Shown here one piece after another: positions 8,340-15,965 of a stretch of DNA of 64,000 bases; within the stretch, counting starts at the first letter, position 1, and the number at the start of each line of letters is the position of its first letter. Position numbers and translations under genes: made by a program. A model generated the notes under the pieces. That model was not told the DNA's origin. It ran no database searches and saw only the letters and a list, made by a program, of their open reading frames with translations. The stretch is from Azospirillum halopraeferens DSM 3675 (lineage in GTDB: Bacteria > Pseudomonadota > Alphaproteobacteria > Azospirillales > Azospirillaceae). The stretch covers positions 485,160 through 549,159 of the forward strand of contig NZ_KE386927.1 in NCBI RefSeq assembly GCF_000429625.1. The letters run 5' to 3'.

Positions 8340-8963
8340 TTACAGGGAGCCGCCCAGCGTGCCCTTGGTGGACGGCACGGCGTCGGCCTTGCGGCGGTCG
8401 ATCTCCACCGCGCTGCGCAGGGCGCGCGCCAGCGCCTTGTAACAGCTCTCGACGATGTGGTGGTTGTTCTCGCCGTACAGGGTTTCCACGTGCAGCGTCA
8501 GCCCGGCGGCGCCGGCGAACGCCTGGAACCATTCGCGGAACAGCTCGGTGTCCATGTCGCCGATCTTGTCGCGGCTGAAGGCCACCTTCCACACGAGGTA
8601 GGGACGGTTGGAGAAGTCCAGGGCGACGCGGGTCAGCGTCTCGTCCATCGGCACATAGGCGTGGCCGTAGCGGGCGATGCCCTTGCGCTCGCCCAGCGCG
8701 CGGGTCACCGCCTGGCCGATGGCGATGCCGGTGTCCTCGGTGGTGTGGTGGAAATCGATGTGCAGGTCGCCCTCGGCCACCACCGTCAGGTCCATCAGGC
8801 TGTGGCGCGAGAGCTGCTCCAGCATATGGTCGAGGAAGCCGATGCCGGTGCGCACGTCGTAGACGCCGGTGCCGTCCAGGTTCACCGCCACGCGGATGCG
8901 CGTCTCGGTGGTGTTGCGTTCGATGGTGGCGCGCCGGGCGCCGCTGGTCTGGGGCGTGTCCAT
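8340..8963 (-). CDS. hisB: Imidazoleglycerol-phosphate dehydratase
   Basis: HisB (dehydratase only, no phosphatase domain) converts IGP to imidazole acetol phosphate and binds manganese. The 207-residue form contains GIGFLDHMLEQLSRHS, DFHHTTEDTGIAIGQA and NNHHIVESCYKALARA, whose HHTTED and HHIVE motifs carry the metal ligands. I use the ATG at 8963; the ATG at 8993 would add ten residues, and neither has a strong Shine-Dalgarno. The reading frame stays open up to 9119 through a 24-bp repeat array but has no ATG, GTG or TTG there. It is the first gene of the leftward his operon in this window. Confidence 0.95.
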   Translation of the reverse strand: MDTPQTSGARRATIERNTTETRIRVAVNLDGTGVYDVRTGIGFLDHMLEQLSRHSLMDLTVVAEGDLHIDFHHTTEDTGIAIGQAVTRALGERKGIARYGHAYVPMDETLTRVALDFSNRPYLVWKVAFSRDKIGDMDTELFREWFQAFAGAAGLTLHVETLYGENNHHIVESCYKALARALRSAVEIDRRKADAVPSTKGTLGGSL

Positions 8964-8996
8964 GGCCGATGGTTTAGCATCAACGCACCGCATATG

Positions 8997-9068
8997 CCAT
9001 AGCCGGAGGCGCTCGATGATCCATAGCCGGAGGCGCTCGATATGCGTAAGCCGGAGGCGCTCGATATG
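8997..9068. repeat. 24-bp tandem repeat array (three units) upstream of hisB
   Basis: Three direct copies of a 24-bp unit lie between hisB and the divergent lipoprotein gene. Each has an identical 17-bp core, AGCCGGAGGCGCTCGAT, at 9001-9017, 9025-9041 and 9049-9065. A decayed fourth copy follows at about 9069-9085. Because 24 is a multiple of three, the frame leading into hisB stays open across it and would read IERLRL repeats, but no start codon lies in that frame. It could be a regulator-binding array or a recent local duplication. Confidence 0.85.
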
Positions 9069-9212
9069 CGTAGCCGGCGGAGGTCCCGCCTCTCCCCGCG
9101 GGGAGCGGATCTTCGATCCTCACGCCGGCGGCATCGGCGATGTGGGAAGGGTTTGCACACCTGCGTGTGCCGCGCTATGGTCCATGCACACCCACCGCGT
9201 GCATATCTCCAT

Positions 9213-10574
9213 ATGCGTACACCGGCGCTCGCCCTCGTCCTGCTGCTGCCCGCCTGCGCGCTGTCCACGTGGGATCCGCCGCCGCGCACGGCGATGGCGC
9301 CGGCGGTGGCGGCGGGATCGACGGAACCGCTGCGCTTCGGCGGGCTCGGCCTCGCCTCCATGCGGCGGGGGACGGAGATCGGACGCTATCTCTGGGGCCT
9401 CGACTGCGCCGGGCCGGTGGGGCGGGAGTTCTGGACCAGCGGCCGCCGCCTGCGCGAGGGCGCCACCTGGGAGGACCGCTTCTACACGGTGATGGCCGAC
9501 GCCGGCTTCGCCGTGACCGGCGGGGCCGGCCGGTTCTACGAGGCCAAGGCGCAGGGCCGGCGTGCCCGCTACACCGTCTCGGCCGAACTGAAGGCGATCC
9601 GGCTGGAGCTGTGCCGGCGCGAGGACTGGATCACCGGCGCCGACCGGGGGATCAGCGGCTACGGCACCGTCACGGTGGACTGGGCGCTCTACGATCCCGA
9701 GGCGCAGCGCCTGCTCCACCGCGTCACCACCACCGGCAGCGCCACCACCGACACCGGCCTGCCCGAGGGCGACATCTTCCTGATCGAGGAGGCGTTCTCC
9801 ACCGCCGCCGAGGGGCTGGCGGCCGACGACGGATTCCGCGCCGCGGTGGCGAAGGGCTTCGTGCCGCCGCTGCCCGACGCGCCGCCCATCGACGTTCCGG
9901 CCGTCGCCGGTCCGATGGATCCCCCGATGGACGGCTTGCCGGCGCCTCCGGTCGCCCTGATTCCGGCCGGCTTGGCGCCGCTGGAGGTGGATGGCCCGCC
10001 GCTTTTCGACGGCTTCGTCGAGGATGCGGCCGGCCGGCTGGCCGCGGCCCTGGTGCCGGTGGGCAGCGGACACGGCATCGTGGTCGGCGCCCACCGCCAT
10101 GACGGCGGCGGCTCCGTCCTGCTGGTGCCGGACGCGGCGCTGGACGGGCGCAGCGCCGTCACGGTCCGTCCCGCCGCGGGCGTCGCCCTGGACGGCACGG
10201 TGGAGCGGCGGGACGCCCGCCTCGGCCTGGCGCTGGTGCGGGTGCCGGCCCGCCTCACGGCGCTGCCGGTGCGCCGTGCCCCGCCGGCGGTCAGCGAGGC
10301 GGTGCACCTCGCCACCGGCGGCCGGCGCCGGACGGCGCCGGGGATCGTCGGCGGCCTGCGTCCGGATCCGGAGCGCGGCTGCGACGTGCTGCTGGCCGAC
10401 CTGGACGGGCCGCCGCCGCGGGCCGGGGACGCGCTGCTCGACGACGCCGGCAATCTGGCCGGGCTGGCCCTGCCGGGCGGGCCGGCGCTGCCGGGCGCCG
10501 ACCCGCTGGCCGCCTTCGTTCCCGCCGGCGAGGTGCTGCGCCTCCTGGGGGTAAGCCCGATGCGCGCGGACTAG
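9213..10574 (+). CDS. Lipoprotein with a degenerate trypsin-like C-terminal region
   Basis: This 453-residue protein starts MRTPALALVLLLPACALSTW, a lipoprotein signal with lipidated Cys at residue 15, so an envelope location is likely. Residues about 50-220 form a conserved-looking region (REFWTSGRR, FYTVMADAGFAV, GYGTVTVDWALYD, then EEAFSTAAEGLAADDGFRAA). Then comes a proline-rich linker (PLPDAPPIDVPAVAGPMDPP), then a beta-rich end. That end (GHGIVVGAHRH, VLLVPDAALDGRSAVTV, RLGLALVRVPA) recalls the barrel of trypsin-like proteases, but I cannot identify a Ser-His-Asp triad, so any protease activity is doubtful. The start is chosen by the signal peptide; the frame is open further upstream. 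Confidence 0.72.
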   Translation: MRTPALALVLLLPACALSTWDPPPRTAMAPAVAAGSTEPLRFGGLGLASMRRGTEIGRYLWGLDCAGPVGREFWTSGRRLREGATWEDRFYTVMADAGFAVTGGAGRFYEAKAQGRRARYTVSAELKAIRLELCRREDWITGADRGISGYGTVTVDWALYDPEAQRLLHRVTTTGSATTDTGLPEGDIFLIEEAFSTAAEGLAADDGFRAAVAKGFVPPLPDAPPIDVPAVAGPMDPPMDGLPAPPVALIPAGLAPLEVDGPPLFDGFVEDAAGRLAAALVPVGSGHGIVVGAHRHDGGGSVLLVPDAALDGRSAVTVRPAAGVALDGTVERRDARLGLALVRVPARLTALPVRRAPPAVSEAVHLATGGRRRTAPGIVGGLRPDPERGCDVLLADLDGPPPRAGDALLDDAGNLAGLALPGGPALPGADPLAAFVPAGEVLRLLGVSPMRAD

Positions 10575-10679
10575 ACGGGGTTGACCGGCCCGGGTTACTC
10601 CCCCACATGCAGCCCCGACCTTCCGCCGCGCCGCGACGGTGTGCGGAGGACCGTTCCCTCTCTCCGGCGCCCGGATTCC

Positions 10680-11228
10680 ATGACGACCCACGATCCCATC
10701 CAGTGGCACGGCACCACCATCCTGTCGGTCCGCAAGGGCGGCCGGGTGGTGGTGGCCGGCGACGGCCAGGTCTCGCTCGGCCAGACGGTCATCAAGCACA
10801 ACGCCCGCAAGGTGCGCCGGCTGGCCGGCGGCGCGGTGATGGCCGGCTTCGCCGGGGCCACCGCCGACGCCTTCACCCTGTTCGAGCGCCTGGAAGCCAA
10901 GTTGGAGCAGCACCCCGGCCAGCTCACCCGCGCCTGTGTGGAGATGGCCAAGGACTGGCGCACCGACCGCTACCTGCGCCGGCTGGAGGCGATGATGGCG
11001 GTGGCCGACCGCGACGTCAGCCTGGTGCTGACCGGCAACGGCGACGTGCTGGAGCCCGAGGACGGGCTGATCGGCATCGGCTCGGGCGGCGCCTTCGCCC
11101 TGTCGGCGGCCCGCGCCCTGATCGACGTGGACGGGCTGGACGCCGAGGCGATCGCCCGCAAGGCCATGCGCATCGCCGCCGGCATTTGCGTCTACACCAA
11201 CGAAAACGTCGTCGTGGAATCCCTGTGA
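10680..11228 (+). CDS. hslV: ATP-dependent protease subunit HslV
   Basis: HslV forms the proteolytic double ring of the HslUV (ClpYQ) protease, related to proteasome beta subunits. The 182-residue product carries a short leader before GTTILSVRKGGRVVVAGDGQ. By analogy with other alphaproteobacterial HslV, cleavage before TTILSV would expose the catalytic N-terminal Thr. The conserved GFAGATADAFTLFERLEAKL and IGSGGAFALSAARAL follow. The ATG at 10680 gives the usual leader length; upstream in-frame sequence is arginine/proline-rich and not family-like. Its TGA shares one base with the hslU ATG (TGATG). Confidence 0.96.
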   Translation: MTTHDPIQWHGTTILSVRKGGRVVVAGDGQVSLGQTVIKHNARKVRRLAGGAVMAGFAGATADAFTLFERLEAKLEQHPGQLTRACVEMAKDWRTDRYLRRLEAMMAVADRDVSLVLTGNGDVLEPEDGLIGIGSGGAFALSAARALIDVDGLDAEAIARKAMRIAAGICVYTNENVVVESL

Positions 11229-12544
11229 TGAGCGCCTTCAGCCCCCGCGAGATCGTCTCCGAACTCGACCGCTTCATCGTCGGCCAGCACGACGCCAAGC
11301 GGGCCGTCGCCATCGCTCTGCGCAACCGCTGGCGCCGCCAGCAGCTTCCCGAAGGGCTGCGCGAGGAGGTTCTGCCCAAGAACATCCTGATGATCGGTCC
11401 GACCGGCGTCGGCAAGACGGAGATCGCCCGCCGCCTGGCCAAGCTGGCCCAGGCGCCCTTCCTGAAGATCGAGGCGACCAAGTTCACCGAGGTCGGCTAC
11501 GTCGGCCGCGACGTGGAGCAGATCGTGCGCGACCTGGTGGAGATCGCCATCTCCATGACCAGGGAGCGGCTGCGCAAAGCGGTCACCGCCAAGGCCGAGG
11601 TGCGCGCCGAGGAGCGGGTCATCGACGCGCTGTGCGGCGAGCAGGCCAGCCCCGAGACGCGGCAGAAGTTCCGCAAGATGCTGCGCGAGGGCTCCCTCAA
11701 CGACCGCGAGATCGAGATCCAGGTGGCCGACGCCACCATGGGCGGCATGCTCCCCACCTTCGACGTGCCGGGCATGCCCGGCGCCCAGATGGGCATGCTC
11801 AACCTCAACGACATCTTCGGCAAGGCGTTCGGCGGCCGCACCAAGGCACGGCGCATGTCGGTGTCCGAAAGCTACGACGTGCTGGTCGCCGAGGAGGCGG
11901 ACAAGCTGCTGGACCAGGAGACGGTGGTGCGCGAGGCCATCGACTCCGTGCAGCAGAACGGCATCGTCTTCCTGGACGAGATCGACAAGATCTCCGCCCG
12001 CTCCGACCACAAGGGCGGCGCCGACGTCAGCCGTGAGGGCGTGCAGCGCGACCTGCTGCCCCTCATCGAGGGCACCACGGTCAACACCAAGCACGGGCCG
12101 GTGAAGACCGACCACATCCTGTTCATCGCGTCCGGCGCCTTCCACATCGCCAAACCGTCGGACCTGCTGCCGGAGCTGCAGGGGCGCCTGCCCATCCGGG
12201 TGGAGCTGAAGCCGCTGACCCGCGACGACTTCAAGCGCATCCTGACCGAGCCGGAAGCCAGCCTGATCAAGCAGTACAAGGCCCTGATGGCGACCGAGGG
12301 GCTGACCCTGGACTTCACCGACGACGCCATCGACGAGCTGGCCCGCCTGGCCGCGGAGATCAACACCAGCGTCGAGAACATCGGCGCCCGGCGCCTGCAC
12401 ACGGTGATGGAGCGCCTGCTGGAGGAGATCAGCTTCACCGCCAGCGACCGTTCCGGCCAGACCGTCACCATCGACGCCGCCAGCGTGACCGAGCGGGTCG
12501 GCAGCCTGGCGAAGAACGCCGACCTGTCGAAGTTCATCCTGTAA
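11228..12544 (+). CDS. hslU: ATP-dependent protease ATPase subunit HslU
   Basis: HslU is the AAA+ unfoldase ring that feeds proteins to HslV. The 438-residue protein begins MSAFSPREIVSELDRFIVGQ and shows Walker A GPTGVGKTEIARRL, the GYVGRDVEQIVRDL pore region, Walker B IVFLDEIDKIS and sensor-2 NIGARRLHTVMERLLEE. It ends in the short hydrophobic tail DLSKFIL, which is known to dock into HslV. The one-base overlap with hslV fixes the start. A weak CCGGG hairpin lies just after the stop. Confidence 0.97.
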   Translation: MSAFSPREIVSELDRFIVGQHDAKRAVAIALRNRWRRQQLPEGLREEVLPKNILMIGPTGVGKTEIARRLAKLAQAPFLKIEATKFTEVGYVGRDVEQIVRDLVEIAISMTRERLRKAVTAKAEVRAEERVIDALCGEQASPETRQKFRKMLREGSLNDREIEIQVADATMGGMLPTFDVPGMPGAQMGMLNLNDIFGKAFGGRTKARRMSVSESYDVLVAEEADKLLDQETVVREAIDSVQQNGIVFLDEIDKISARSDHKGGADVSREGVQRDLLPLIEGTTVNTKHGPVKTDHILFIASGAFHIAKPSDLLPELQGRLPIRVELKPLTRDDFKRILTEPEASLIKQYKALMATEGLTLDFTDDAIDELARLAAEINTSVENIGARRLHTVMERLLEEISFTASDRSGQTVTIDAASVTERVGSLAKNADLSKFIL

Positions 12545-12575
12545 GCCCGGGATGAACGATCCGGGACCGCAATGA

Positions 12576-14114
12576 TTATGGTGCGGTGAAGCGGGGCGGC
12601 GTCCCGGCCGAGGCGCAGGGACGCAGCCCGACCGGATCCGCTGTGTCGATGAACGCCACGACCGTATCGAGCGCGCAACGATCCACCGCGGTGACCACGT
12701 GGCCGGCGCTGCGGAACAGCAGGTGGCGGCTGCGGGGCAGGGTGGCGGCGGCCCGCTCGCCCCAGGACGGCGGGGTGAACGGGTCGTAGGCACCTGACAG
12801 CAGCAGCACCGGCACCGTCCCGGCGACGGGCAGGCGCTCCCCCGGCTCCTGCGTTCCGGCCGGCCAGCGGGCGCAGACCCGCATCGGCGTCGCCGTATCC
12901 GCCGCTGCGCCGAAGGGCAGGGCGCGCCGGCGGGCCGCCTCGACCCGCGCGGGGTCGGCGGGATTGACGGTTTCCCGGCATTCGATGGCGAAGGCCATGC
13001 CGTCGGCGGTTTCCACATCGCCCAGCCAGGGGGCCGGGGCGTAATAGGCCAGCTCCTCCGGCCGGCCGCGCGCGGCGCGATCCAGCAAGGCGGGCAGGCG
13101 CGCCAGCGCCTCGGTCCCCGCCATGGCCTCCAGCGCCGCTGCCAGCAGGGTGGCGCCGTCCAGCCGCACCGGCGGCATCCCCTCCTCCGGCCGCACCGTC
13201 ACCGGCGCCCCGTCCAGACGGGCGACGAGGGCGGCGACGCGCCGCTCCAGGTCGGGGAAGGCGGCGCGGCAGCGCCGGCTGGCGGTGCAGTCGTCGAACA
13301 GGCGGCGGAAGGCCGCGGCGGCGGCGGCCGGCTGTTCCTCCGGCACCGTCACGTCCGGCGGATAGACCCCGTCCAGCACCACCGCGCGGAAGCGGCCGCC
13401 GTGGCGCCGCAACGCCTCCAGCGCCACCCGGGTGCCGTAGGACACGGCCAGCAGGTTGACCGGCTCGCCCCCCAGGGCGGCGGCGAGATCGGCGAGGTCG
13501 TCGGCCAGGGCGGCGGTGGAGAAGGCGGTGAGGTCGACCCCGGCGTCGCGCAGCCGGGCGGCGCAGCGGTCGAGCGCATCGGCCTCCATGGCCACCCGCC
13601 GCTCGGCGGTCGGCGGCGACTCGGATCCGGCGGCGGCGGCCAGCCCGTCCAGCTCCGGGCAGTCGGTGTCGGGCTCGGCCAGGCCGCTGCCGCGCGCGTC
13701 GAACAGCACCACGTCGCGGCGGCGGCGGAAGGGAAGGGTGGTGTCCCACCAGCCTTCCATCCGCTCCTCCATGCCGGCCCCGGTGCCGAACACGGCGGCA
13801 CCGGGGCCGCCTTCCACGAACACCACGGGATCGCGGGCGGGGCGGGCGGCGCGGCTGCGCAGCACGGCGACGGGCAGCGCCAGGGTGCGGCCGCCGGGCC
13901 GGGCCCGGTGCTCCGGCACCTCCAGGACGGCGCAGTCCGCCCGCTCGCCGTCCGGCACGGTGAAGCGGCAGGGCGCCGGCGTCAGCCGCGGCGCCGCCGG
14001 GGCGTCGCCCGCCGCGCCGAGGGCGAGCAGGGCGAACAGAGCCGCGCCGGGCAGGGTGCCGGCAGGACGGGGCGGGGCGGGCCGGGATGGAGTGGAAGGG
14101 GCGGAGCGCTGCAC
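12576..14114 (-). CDS. Secreted alpha/beta hydrolase, S33/TAP-like peptidase
   Basis: The mature part (about 470 residues) is an alpha/beta hydrolase of the prolyl-aminopeptidase/TAP-like group. The oxyanion motif is FVEGGPGAAV, the nucleophile Ser is in LLAVSYGTRVALEALR, the acid is in LLLSGAYDPFTPP, and the His is in FRSAGHVVTAV. A hydrophobic segment LPGAALFALLALGAAG followed by APAAP looks like a signal peptide, so a periplasmic or secreted enzyme is likely. The start is uncertain: the GTG at 14114 gives a compact signal peptide (512 residues), while the GTG at 14252 would add 46 proline/arginine-rich residues; neither has a good Shine-Dalgarno. The substrate is probably short peptides or esters. 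It is convergent with hslU. Confidence 0.85.
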   Translation of the reverse strand: MQRSAPSTPSRPAPPRPAGTLPGAALFALLALGAAGDAPAAPRLTPAPCRFTVPDGERADCAVLEVPEHRARPGGRTLALPVAVLRSRAARPARDPVVFVEGGPGAAVFGTGAGMEERMEGWWDTTLPFRRRRDVVLFDARGSGLAEPDTDCPELDGLAAAAGSESPPTAERRVAMEADALDRCAARLRDAGVDLTAFSTAALADDLADLAAALGGEPVNLLAVSYGTRVALEALRRHGGRFRAVVLDGVYPPDVTVPEEQPAAAAAAFRRLFDDCTASRRCRAAFPDLERRVAALVARLDGAPVTVRPEEGMPPVRLDGATLLAAALEAMAGTEALARLPALLDRAARGRPEELAYYAPAPWLGDVETADGMAFAIECRETVNPADPARVEAARRRALPFGAAADTATPMRVCARWPAGTQEPGERLPVAGTVPVLLLSGAYDPFTPPSWGERAAATLPRSRHLLFRSAGHVVTAVDRCALDTVVAFIDTADPVGLRPCASAGTPPRFTAP

Positions 14115-14245
14115 GGGCGGGTCGCGGGCCGGGGAATGTGGATCCTGTGTCGCGCGAGTCGGGGGCGGAGTCCAGGGGCCCCGCCCCGACTCCCGGCAGC
14201 AGTTGCCGCGTTGCAACACAGATCCGGCGCCGGCGCCGCGGCCGG

Positions 14246-14274
14246 TTGACACAAATCATCCGATCACGGATGCT
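14246..14274 (+). promoter_or_regulatory. Possible sigma-70 promoter for the DUF1127 gene
   Basis: A perfect TTGACA (14246-14251) is followed after 17 bases by GATGCT, a poor -10 (14269-14274). It lies in the 188-base gap before the small-gene run at 14303 and is the only strong -35 match there. The weak -10 keeps this tentative. Confidence 0.35.
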
Positions 14275-14302
14275 TCCCGCATACGCATCCATGGAGAGCA
14301 TC

Positions 14303-14518
14303 ATGCAAAGCCTCTGGCGCAGCGCGCTGCACCGCTGGCTCGGCGACCGCGGCCGGCCCGGCGTCGATGATCTGTGCGACCACCTGCGGCGCGATATCGG
14401 CCTGGACCACGTCGATCCCGCGGACCCGGCCGCGGGTGTGCGACGCCCCGCGGAACCCATCCGTCCGCGCATCCTTTCGGGTGACAGGATGCTTCTCCTC
14501 TTGCACGAATCCCGCTGA
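14303..14518 (+). CDS. DUF1127-type small protein
   Basis: This 71-residue protein begins MQSLWRSALHRWLGDRGRPG and includes DLCDHLRRDIGLDHVDP, the pattern of the DUF1127 (YjiS-like) domain seen in many alphaproteobacterial small proteins. Some members bind RNA or affect phosphate or RNA metabolism, but most are uncharacterised. The ATG at 14303 is preceded closely by GGAGAG; an ATG at 14291 would add four residues. It opens a run of small rightward genes ending in a MarR regulator. The C-terminal half (after residue 45) is not typical of the domain. Confidence 0.7.
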   Translation: MQSLWRSALHRWLGDRGRPGVDDLCDHLRRDIGLDHVDPADPAAGVRRPAEPIRPRILSGDRMLLLLHESR

Positions 14519-14570
14519 GCGGCGATACCTGAAACCCTCGATCTCACCGCACAGGACCAAGGAGACCGTC

Positions 14571-14744
14571 ATGAAACTCGTCGTCCCCGCCAACCGGATT
14601 CCGACCGGCCGACGCGGCCGAGCTTCGGCCGTCCGCATGAACGATCGCCATTGGCGCTGTTTCGGCCCGTCCTGCGACTTCCGGATATCGAGGGGATCCT
14701 ATGAGTGTCTTTCTGGGTTTGTGCGGTCACCGGGTCTTCGTTGA
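14571..14744 (+). CDS. Small basic protein, 57 residues, unknown
   Basis: The ATG at 14571 has a near-ideal Shine-Dalgarno, AAGGAG at 14559-14564, six bases upstream. The product starts MKLVVPANRIPTGRRGRASA and is rich in Arg, with three Cys. I do not recognise a family. It overlaps the following 75-residue frame by 44 bases, so one of the two may not be translated. The strong ribosome-binding site is the main argument for this one. Confidence 0.45.
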   Translation: MKLVVPANRIPTGRRGRASAVRMNDRHWRCFGPSCDFRISRGSYECLSGFVRSPGLR

Positions 14745-14928
14745 ACATGCCCGTTGGGCAACACCGGGCGGTCGCTTCGACCTCCGGCGGGAAAACGGGG
14801 AAATCGTCGTATGGCTCGGACGCCTGAACATCATCTACACGCCCGCCCGCTGGGCGCCGCCGGCCCCGTCGCCGGGGTGCGGCCGCCGCGCCGGAGGGCT
14901 GCCTGATGCCGGCCCGCACCCGCCCTGA
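14701..14928 (+). CDS. Small protein, 75 residues, unknown
   Basis: The ATG at 14701 has GAGGGG (14690-14695) five bases upstream. The product begins MSVFLGLCGHRVFVEHARWA and contains GGRFDLRRENGEIVVWLGRL, which could form a small beta structure. The tail is low-complexity Pro/Gly and may not be meaningful. It overlaps the MarR start by 23 bases, consistent with coupled translation. No family is recognised. Confidence 0.45.
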   Translation: MSVFLGLCGHRVFVEHARWATPGGRFDLRRENGEIVVWLGRLNIIYTPARWAPPAPSPGCGRRAGGLPDAGPHPP

Positions 14929-15295
14929 CGAGGTGGCGACCGTCGTCCGCGTGCTCGAGGCGTTCCGCACGCTCGACCCCGACCTGCCGATCCAGTACGC
15001 GCTGTCCTTCCTCACCATCGCGCAGAACGAGGGCATTTCCATCGGGGAGCTTGCGGAACGCCTGGGCATCGCCCAGTCCTCCGCCTCGCGCAACGTCGCC
15101 GCGCTCAGCCGCTGGCATTCCTTCGGCAAGGCCGGCCTTGACCTGGTGCAGGCGCAGGAGGATCCGCGCGAACGCCGCCGCAAGATCGTCACCCTGACCG
15201 ACCGCGGGCAGGCCTTCGTGGCCGATCTGCGCGGCATCGTCAGCACACCGGCGCCGGAAAAGAAGGCCGAGATCCGCCGCGCCCGCAGCGCCTGA
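14906..15295 (+). CDS. MarR family winged-helix regulator
   Basis: This 129-residue DNA-binding protein has the MarR winged-helix core: ISIGELAERLGIAQSSASRN is the helix-turn-helix, and DPRERRRKIVTLTDRGQAF is the beta wing. It is slightly short for the family, with a reduced N-terminal dimerisation helix, starting MPARTRPDEVATVVRVLEAF. It ends a run of small genes and is convergent with pcp. MarR proteins usually repress a neighbouring operon and respond to small ligands, so the small genes just upstream are the natural candidates; this is inference only. Confidence 0.85.
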   Translation: MPARTRPDEVATVVRVLEAFRTLDPDLPIQYALSFLTIAQNEGISIGELAERLGIAQSSASRNVAALSRWHSFGKAGLDLVQAQEDPRERRRKIVTLTDRGQAFVADLRGIVSTPAPEKKAEIRRARSA

Positions 15296-15331
15296 CGCTT
15301 CGCCGGCCGGGTGGCTGCCGGGTGGCGGCCG

Positions 15332-15958
15332 TTACGCCCCGGCGATCTCCTCCCCCAGCGCCCGGCGCAGCGCGCCCAGCAGGGCCCGCACCCCCTCTTC
15401 CAGCCGATGGGGCGCCAGCCCGCTGCGGCCCGCCTGCCCGGCCACCTGATCCGGCAGGGGCGGCACGTGCAGGAACGCCATGGGCACGTCGGGACCCACC
15501 GTCGCGATGCGGTGGCGGGCGCGGTAATAGAGTTGGTTGCACACGAAGCCGCCGGCGTGGTCGCTGATCGCCACCGGCAGTCCGGCCCGGGCCAGCGTGC
15601 GCACCAGCAGCGGCACGGGAATGCCGCAGCCATAGGCGGTGGGGCCGCCGGGCACGATCTCCGCATCCTCGCGCACCACGCCGGCGTTGTCGGCCTTGGG
15701 GCTCTCGTCGCGGTTCCAGGCCAGCCGCTCCACCAGCACCGACTCGGTGCGGAAGGACAGGCCGAAGGACAGGGCGGCGATGGGGTCGTGCTGCTCCAGC
15801 AGCGCGTCGAAGGCGGCGGCGCAGGTGTCGTATTCCACCGGCAGGACGGCGGTCACCACCCCCTCGGCCCCGGCCAGCCGCTCCATCAGCAGCGCCGTCG
15901 GGTTGGCCTCGTGCCCGTCGAAGGGCTGGAAGCCGGTGAGGAGGATGGGCCCGCCCAC
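15332..15958 (-). CDS. pcp: Pyroglutamyl-peptidase I
   Basis: This 208-residue cytoplasmic cysteine peptidase (family C15) removes N-terminal pyroglutamate from peptides. It starts MGGPILLTGFQPFDGHEANP, a family hallmark. The catalytic Glu lies near SFRTESVLVERLAWN, the Cys is in DHAGGFVCNQLYYRA, and the His is in MAFLHVPPLPDQ, so the triad appears complete. It follows trpS with a 7-base gap in the same direction and is probably co-transcribed with it. Confidence 0.94.
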   Translation of the reverse strand: MGGPILLTGFQPFDGHEANPTALLMERLAGAEGVVTAVLPVEYDTCAAAFDALLEQHDPIAALSFGLSFRTESVLVERLAWNRDESPKADNAGVVREDAEIVPGGPTAYGCGIPVPLLVRTLARAGLPVAISDHAGGFVCNQLYYRARHRIATVGPDVPMAFLHVPPLPDQVAGQAGRSGLAPHRLEEGVRALLGALRRALGEEIAGA

Positions 15959-15965
15959 GGCCGGG

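Noticed and set aside
8997..9085. Possible CRISPR-like array
   Set aside because: The repeats are 17-bp cores with 7-bp spacers, two of which are identical; this is a tandem repeat, not a CRISPR.
12546..12566. Terminator after hslU
   Set aside because: The stem is only about five pairs with a long loop and no T-run; too weak to list as a feature.
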